This document shows positions 6,290 through 9,803 of a DNA stretch of 9,803 nucleotides, in pieces (within the stretch, counting starts at the first letter, position 1; every line of letters starts with the position of its first letter). The DNA comes from Kiritimatiellia bacterium (GTDB taxonomy: Bacteria; Verrucomicrobiota; Kiritimatiellia; RFP12; UBA1067): contig JAKSOX010000058.1 of assembly GCA_024405335.1 (NCBI GenBank), positions 1 to 9,803 on the forward strand. The letters run 5' to 3'. A program made the translations under genes and the position numbers. The notes beneath the pieces are model-generated. The model saw nothing but the letters and a program-made list of their open reading frames with translations. It searched no databases and was not told the origin of the DNA.

Positions 6290-7466
6290 TGAAGCGCACG
6301 AGCGAACGGCGTTCCGCGCCTGGCGGCGCGGGGAAGCGCACGTATTCGCCGGAATAGCCCGCGCCGTCCCTTTCAACGCAGATTTCGACTTCCTGGCCGC
6401 CGAGCCGGGCGCGGAACGCTTCCGCGCGTTCGGCGGCGTCCTTTTCCAGAATGCGCACGCGCTCCAGCCGAACGGCGCGGGGAATCGAGTCCGCCATTTC
6501 CGCCGCCGGCGTTCCGGGGCGTTCCGAATACGGAAACGCATGAAGATGGGAAAAGGAGAAGTCGGCCGTTCGGGAGCCGTCGTTTGAAGCCGGGAACCGA
6601 ATGCCGCCGAGGAAGGAACGGGTGGCGCTGAAATCTTCTTCCGTTTCGCCGGGAAAGCCGCAGATGACGTCCGCGCCCAGCGCAAGCCGCGGTCCCAGGC
6701 GCCGGACGGCGTCCGAACAAAATGCCGCCACTTGCCCGATTTTGTAGGGGCGGTTCATGCGCGCGAGAACGCGGTCGGCGGCGGATTGCAACGAAAGGTG
6801 GACGTGGCGGCAAACGTTTTGGTGCGCTTCCATCGCATCCAGAAGAGCCGCGTCGCAAATGCCGGGCTCGACGGATCCGAGGCGGATGCGATGGGAAACG
6901 TCCGAATTCCGAAGTTCGGCGAGCGCCGAAACGAGGTCGGGAAGTCCGCGTCCTTCGGACCGGTAGAGGGCGAGGTTGCAGCCCGTCACCACGATTTCCC
7001 GGTAGCCGTTCGCGAGGAAATCGCGGGCGCGGGCGAGAACCGTCGAGAACGGTTCCGAACGCGGCGGCCCGCGGAACTGCGGCACGATGCAGAACGCGCA
7101 TCGTCCGCTGCATCCGTCCTGTACCTTCAGGTAGGCGCGGGACGTGTTGGCGGCATGAAACTCGAAATCGGGGACAGTCCCCGGATTGGGGACAGTCCCC
7201 AAAAGGTCGTCGATTTTTTGCGCGTTCGGCAAACAACCGGCGGTTATGACGCGGGCGTTCGGGAACCGGGCGCGCAAATGGGCGATTTTCTTTTCGCAGT
7301 CGCGCTGGGCGCGGGCGGTGACGCTGCAACCGCGCACGACGACGGCGTCCGTTTCCGCCGTGGGTTCCGCCACCACCTCGTGTCCCGCGGCGGCGCATTT
7401 CGCCTGGAGATCCAACGTCTCCGCGCGGTTGAGCCGGCAGCCGAAGGTGACGAAGGCGATGGTCAT
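6282..7466 (-). CDS. mtaB: MtaB-type tRNA methylthiotransferase (radical SAM)
   Basis: MtaB adds a methylthio group to t6A37 of tRNAs reading ANN codons, giving ms2t6A. The 394-residue protein has the N-terminal UPF0004 domain with TFGCRLNRAET, whose Cys10, with Cys47 (RGCSVT) and Cys78 (AGCLPN), binds the auxiliary 4Fe-4S cluster. The radical SAM core carries C119-S-G-R-C123-A-F-C126. A short TRAM-like C-terminus (about 357-394) ends it. FGCRLN favours MtaB over MiaB (GCSMN). The linker after Cys78 is shorter than I recall for the family and contains GTVPNPGTVP, encoded by two DNA palindromes. A second unusual segment lies near residues 291-303. The ATG at 7466 overlaps the upstream CPBP stop as ATGA, implying translational coupling; the frame stays open upstream only as overlap. 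Confidence 0.88.
   Translation of the reverse strand: MTIAFVTFGCRLNRAETLDLQAKCAAAGHEVVAEPTAETDAVVVRGCSVTARAQRDCEKKIAHLRARFPNARVITAGCLPNAQKIDDLLGTVPNPGTVPDFEFHAANTSRAYLKVQDGCSGRCAFCIVPQFRGPPRSEPFSTVLARARDFLANGYREIVVTGCNLALYRSEGRGLPDLVSALAELRNSDVSHRIRLGSVEPGICDAALLDAMEAHQNVCRHVHLSLQSAADRVLARMNRPYKIGQVAAFCSDAVRRLGPRLALGADVICGFPGETEEDFSATRSFLGGIRFPASNDGSRTADFSFSHLHAFPYSERPGTPAAEMADSIPRAVRLERVRILEKDAAERAEAFRARLGGQEVEICVERDGAGYSGEYVRFPAPPGAERRSLVRFKA
7170..7200. repeat. Tandem 13-bp palindromes (GGGGACAGTCCCC x2) inside mtaB
   Basis: GGGGACAGTCCCC occurs exactly at 7170-7182 and again at 7188-7200, separated by GGATT (period 18 bp). Each copy is a palindrome around a central A/T, and the two copies can also pair with each other. 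On the coding (-) strand they read GGG ACT GTC CCC, translated as Gly-Thr-Val-Pro, so the pair encodes GTVP-NP-GTVP (residues 90-99) without breaking the frame. I found no other copy in the window. Similar short GC-rich palindromes are often dispersed repeats moved by REP-associated transposases; that origin is inference here. Confidence 0.85.
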
Positions 7467-7954
7467 GGTTGGCCGAGTTCGGGGAAGCAGAGACAGAGCG
7501 CCATGTTGAGCAGGTTGAAAAGAAAATGCACCGTCATCGCGGCGTGGAGTTTGCCCGTTTTTTCGTACGTCCACGCGAACGCGGCGCCGAGGAACGCGAG
7601 CGGCAGGAAGGTGGCCACGAGCGTCGCGACGCCGCCGGCGAAATAGTGCGCGGCGGCGAAAAGGACGCTCGTGCCGAGCGCGGCCGGCCAGAAGCCGAAC
7701 TTCAGCCATCTGCGGCAGACGAGTTTGAAAAGTCCGCCGCGGAACACCAGTTCTTCGACCACGGGGCACACGATCACGGCGCCGATCGCGCATTTGGCCT
7801 TCACCGTCCAGTGCACGTCCGGATTCGTGAAAATCTTCACGAGATCCTGCGGCGGCACTTCGTAGCCGAGCAAAGAACAGACTTGCCCGGAAAGCCAGGC
7901 AAGTCCCAACGCGACGAGCGCGATCGCCGGAAACCACTTGAACGCGAACTTCAT
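7463..7954 (-). CDS. CPBP-family intramembrane glutamic protease-like protein
   Basis: The 163-residue protein is mostly hydrophobic, with about four membrane segments. It carries the three motifs of the CPBP (Rce1/Abi-type) family: E67-E68-x-x-x-R72 in PVVEELVFRGG, F99-x-x-x-H103 in FAAAHY, and H143-x-x-x-N147 in VHFLFN. These residues form the catalytic site of Rce1-type glutamate proteases, so it is probably an active membrane endopeptidase, substrate unknown. In bacteria such proteins serve in bacteriocin immunity, peptide maturation or unknown roles. It is shorter than many members (200-300 residues) but keeps all motifs. The ATG at 7954 lies 7 nt after the aspS stop with no clear Shine-Dalgarno, so it probably relies on coupling to aspS; its TGA overlaps the mtaB ATG by 4 nt. 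Confidence 0.87.
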   Translation of the reverse strand: MKFAFKWFPAIALVALGLAWLSGQVCSLLGYEVPPQDLVKIFTNPDVHWTVKAKCAIGAVIVCPVVEELVFRGGLFKLVCRRWLKFGFWPAALGTSVLFAAAHYFAGGVATLVATFLPLAFLGAAFAWTYEKTGKLHAAMTVHFLFNLLNMALCLCFPELGQP

Positions 7955-7961
7955 CGGGCGC

Positions 7962-9767
7962 TCACGCCTGCGGCGCAGGCGTTTCGTTCGTGCCGCGCAC
8001 CTTGATGTGCAATTCGCGCAGCTGCTGTTCGGTGACGTAGTTCGGCGCGTTCATCATGAGGTCCTGGGCCTTTTGGTTCATCGGGAAGGCGATCACCTCG
8101 CGGATGTTGGGAGTGTCCTCCAGCAGCATCACCATGCGGTCCACGCCAGGGGCGATGCCGCCGTGGGGCGGCGCGCCGAACTGGAACGCGTTGTAGAGGC
8201 AACCGAACTTCTGCTGCACGACTTCCTTCGGATAGCCCGCGATCTCGAACGCCTTCTCCATGATGTCGATGCGGTGGTTGCGGATCGCGCCCGAGGAGAG
8301 CTCGATGCCGTTGCAGACGACGTCGTACTGGTAGGCCTCGATTTCGAGGGGGTTCTTCGTGTTCAACGCCTCGAGGCCGCCCTGCGGCATCGAGAAGGGG
8401 TTGTGCGAGAAGATGATCTTGCCCGTTTCGGGGTCCTTTTCGAAGAACGGGAAGTCGACGATCCAGCAGAACTTGTAGCAACCGTGCTCGCGGACGTCGT
8501 TCGTGAGGTTGTCCGCGATGTTCGTGCGGACGAGGCCCGAAAGACGGTGGCATTCGTCCACGTCGGCCGCCATGAAGAACAGGCAGTCGCCGGGTTCCAT
8601 CTTGGCGAGCGCCTTCATTTCGTCGAGCTGCTCGGGCGAAAGGAACTTGGCGATCGGCCCCTTGAGTTCGCCTTCCTTCGTCCAGGAAATGTATCCGAGG
8701 CCCTTGCCGCCGTTCTCCTTCACGAACGCTTCGCGCTTGTCGAACCACGTGCGGGCCTCGACGCCCACGATGCCCTTCACGAGGAGTCCCTTGACGAGAC
8801 CGCCGTTGGCGACGCAGGAGGCGAACGCCTTGAAGTTGGCCTTCGCGAAGAAGGCGCTCATGTCGAACCACTTCAGCGGGTTGCGGAGATCCGGCTTGTC
8901 GGAGCCGTACGTCATCATCGCGTCGCGGTATTTGATGCGCGGCCACGGGGCGGCGTTGCAGCTCCAGGAGGAGAACTTCCTGAACGTCGCGGAGACCACG
9001 TCTTCGACGACGGCGAAGATTTCGTCCTGCGTGACGTAGCTCATTTCGATGTCGAGCTGGTAGAACTCGCCGGGCGAACGGTCGGCGCGCGCGGCTTCGT
9101 CGCGGAAGCAGGGCGCGATCTGGAAATACTTGTCGAAGCCCGACACCATCAGCAGCTGCTTGAACATCTGCGGCGCCTGGGGCAGGGCGTAGAACATGCC
9201 GCGGTGGATGCGGCTCGGCACGAGGTAGTCTCGCGCGCCTTCCGGCGACGAGGCCGTGAGGATCGGCGTCTGGAATTCGTTGAAGCCCTTGGCCCACATC
9301 TGTTCGCGCAGGAACTTGATCACCTGCGAACGGAGCACGATGTTCTTGTGGAGCTTTTCGCGGCGGAGGTCGAGGAAGCGGTATTTGAGGCGCACGTCTT
9401 CGGATTCTTCGGCCTTTTCGTCCGGCACGTACAGGGGCGTCACTTCGCTGGCGCTTTCCATCACGAGCTCGTTCGCCTCGATTTCGATTTCGCCGGTGGG
9501 GAGGTCGGGGTTGATCGTTTCCGGATCGCGGAGTTTCACTTCGCCCGTGACCGTGACGACGCTTTCGAGGTGCGCCTTTTCCACCTGGCCGAAAAAGCCG
9601 CGGGACGGGTGGACGACGATCTGGGTGATGCCGTAATGGTCGCGGAGGTCGACGAACAGAATGCCGCCGTGGTCGCGGAGGCGGAACATCCAGCCCGAGA
9701 GGCGAACCGTCTTGCCCGCGTCTTCCTTGCGGAGTTCGTTGCACGTGTGCGTACGATAAGGATGCAT
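7962..9767 (-). CDS. aspS: Aspartyl-tRNA synthetase (bacterial class II)
   Basis: AspRS charges tRNA-Asp with aspartate. The 601 residues match the long bacterial form. An N-terminal OB-fold anticodon-binding domain (about 1-105) is followed by the class II catalytic core with TASSPEGARDYLVPSR, motif 2 CFRDEAARADR (220-230) and motif 3 HGGIAPGVDRMVMLL (535-549). The GAD insertion lies around 290-420. RDHGG (31-35) places His33 where non-discriminating AspRS enzymes have histidine; these also load tRNA-Asn and need GatCAB. The ATG at 9767 was chosen because AAAGGA sits 7 nt upstream; a TTG two codons earlier is too close to that site. aspS leads the run into the CPBP and mtaB genes. Confidence 0.97.
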   Translation of the reverse strand: MHPYRTHTCNELRKEDAGKTVRLSGWMFRLRDHGGILFVDLRDHYGITQIVVHPSRGFFGQVEKAHLESVVTVTGEVKLRDPETINPDLPTGEIEIEANELVMESASEVTPLYVPDEKAEESEDVRLKYRFLDLRREKLHKNIVLRSQVIKFLREQMWAKGFNEFQTPILTASSPEGARDYLVPSRIHRGMFYALPQAPQMFKQLLMVSGFDKYFQIAPCFRDEAARADRSPGEFYQLDIEMSYVTQDEIFAVVEDVVSATFRKFSSWSCNAAPWPRIKYRDAMMTYGSDKPDLRNPLKWFDMSAFFAKANFKAFASCVANGGLVKGLLVKGIVGVEARTWFDKREAFVKENGGKGLGYISWTKEGELKGPIAKFLSPEQLDEMKALAKMEPGDCLFFMAADVDECHRLSGLVRTNIADNLTNDVREHGCYKFCWIVDFPFFEKDPETGKIIFSHNPFSMPQGGLEALNTKNPLEIEAYQYDVVCNGIELSSGAIRNHRIDIMEKAFEIAGYPKEVVQQKFGCLYNAFQFGAPPHGGIAPGVDRMVMLLEDTPNIREVIAFPMNQKAQDLMMNAPNYVTEQQLRELHIKVRGTNETPAPQA

Positions 9768-9774
9768 GGTCAAT

Positions 9775-9780
9775 TCCTTT
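9775..9780 (-). promoter_or_regulatory. Ribosome binding site that fixes the aspS start
   Basis: On the - strand AAAGGA lies 7 nt before the ATG at 9767, an ideal distance. The in-frame TTG at 9773 would be only about one base from it and so cannot use this site. No promoter can be assigned in the 23 bases left to the window edge. Confidence 0.75.
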
Positions 9781-9803
9781 GAGTCGATGGTTGAAAACGG
9801 GCG

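Noticed and set aside
7938..9782. Long + strand open frame (614 codons) opposite aspS
   Set aside because: It lies wholly antisense to a full-length AspRS with all class II motifs. It is Arg/His/Val-rich with no recognisable domain, a common result of GC-rich codon bias.

Overview
The window is a GC-rich bacterial chromosomal segment made of two opposed blocks that end tail to tail near position 6280. The core genes are all bacterial. GC-rich codon use, a secreted purple-acid-phosphatase-like enzyme and the paired 13-bp GGGGACAGTCCCC palindromes loosely suggest a member of the Planctomycetes-Verrucomicrobia-Chlamydiae group, for example a Kiritimatiellota- or Lentisphaerota-like lineage. That placement is inference with low confidence.

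Block 1 (+ strand, 1-6274) starts with the last codons of tuf (EF-Tu). It continues in the classic order rpmG (bL33), tRNA-Trp, secE, nusG, rplK, rplA, rplJ, rplL. These genes supply translation elongation, the ribosomal stalk (uL10 and bL12 on the uL11 base), the Sec translocon and the NusG transcription factor, and their tight spacing suggests shared transcripts. A long imperfect hairpin (74-156) fills most of the tuf-rpmG gap. The operon stops after rplL at a textbook intrinsic terminator (3443-3475). In most bacteria rpoB and rpoC follow rplL; here the next gene is a MATE-family transporter starting 8 nt past the terminator U-tract, followed by a secreted metallophosphatase.

Block 2 (- strand, 9767 down to 6282) is a compact run: aspS (aspartyl-tRNA synthetase), a small CPBP-family intramembrane protease-like protein 7 nt later, and an MtaB-type tRNA methylthiotransferase whose start overlaps the protease stop (ATGA). 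Two of the three genes act on tRNA. The MtaB gene carries two copies of a 13-bp palindrome, 5 bp apart, read in frame as a GTVP-NP-GTVP linker.

I found no CRISPR array, insertion sequence, prophage or defence island. The window is mainly housekeeping DNA. The most notable points are the palindromic repeat pair inside the radical-SAM gene, the separation of rplL from rpoBC, the tuf 3' hairpin, and the lineage-specific features of bL33, NusG and AspRS. No gene-free stretch exceeds about 105 bases.
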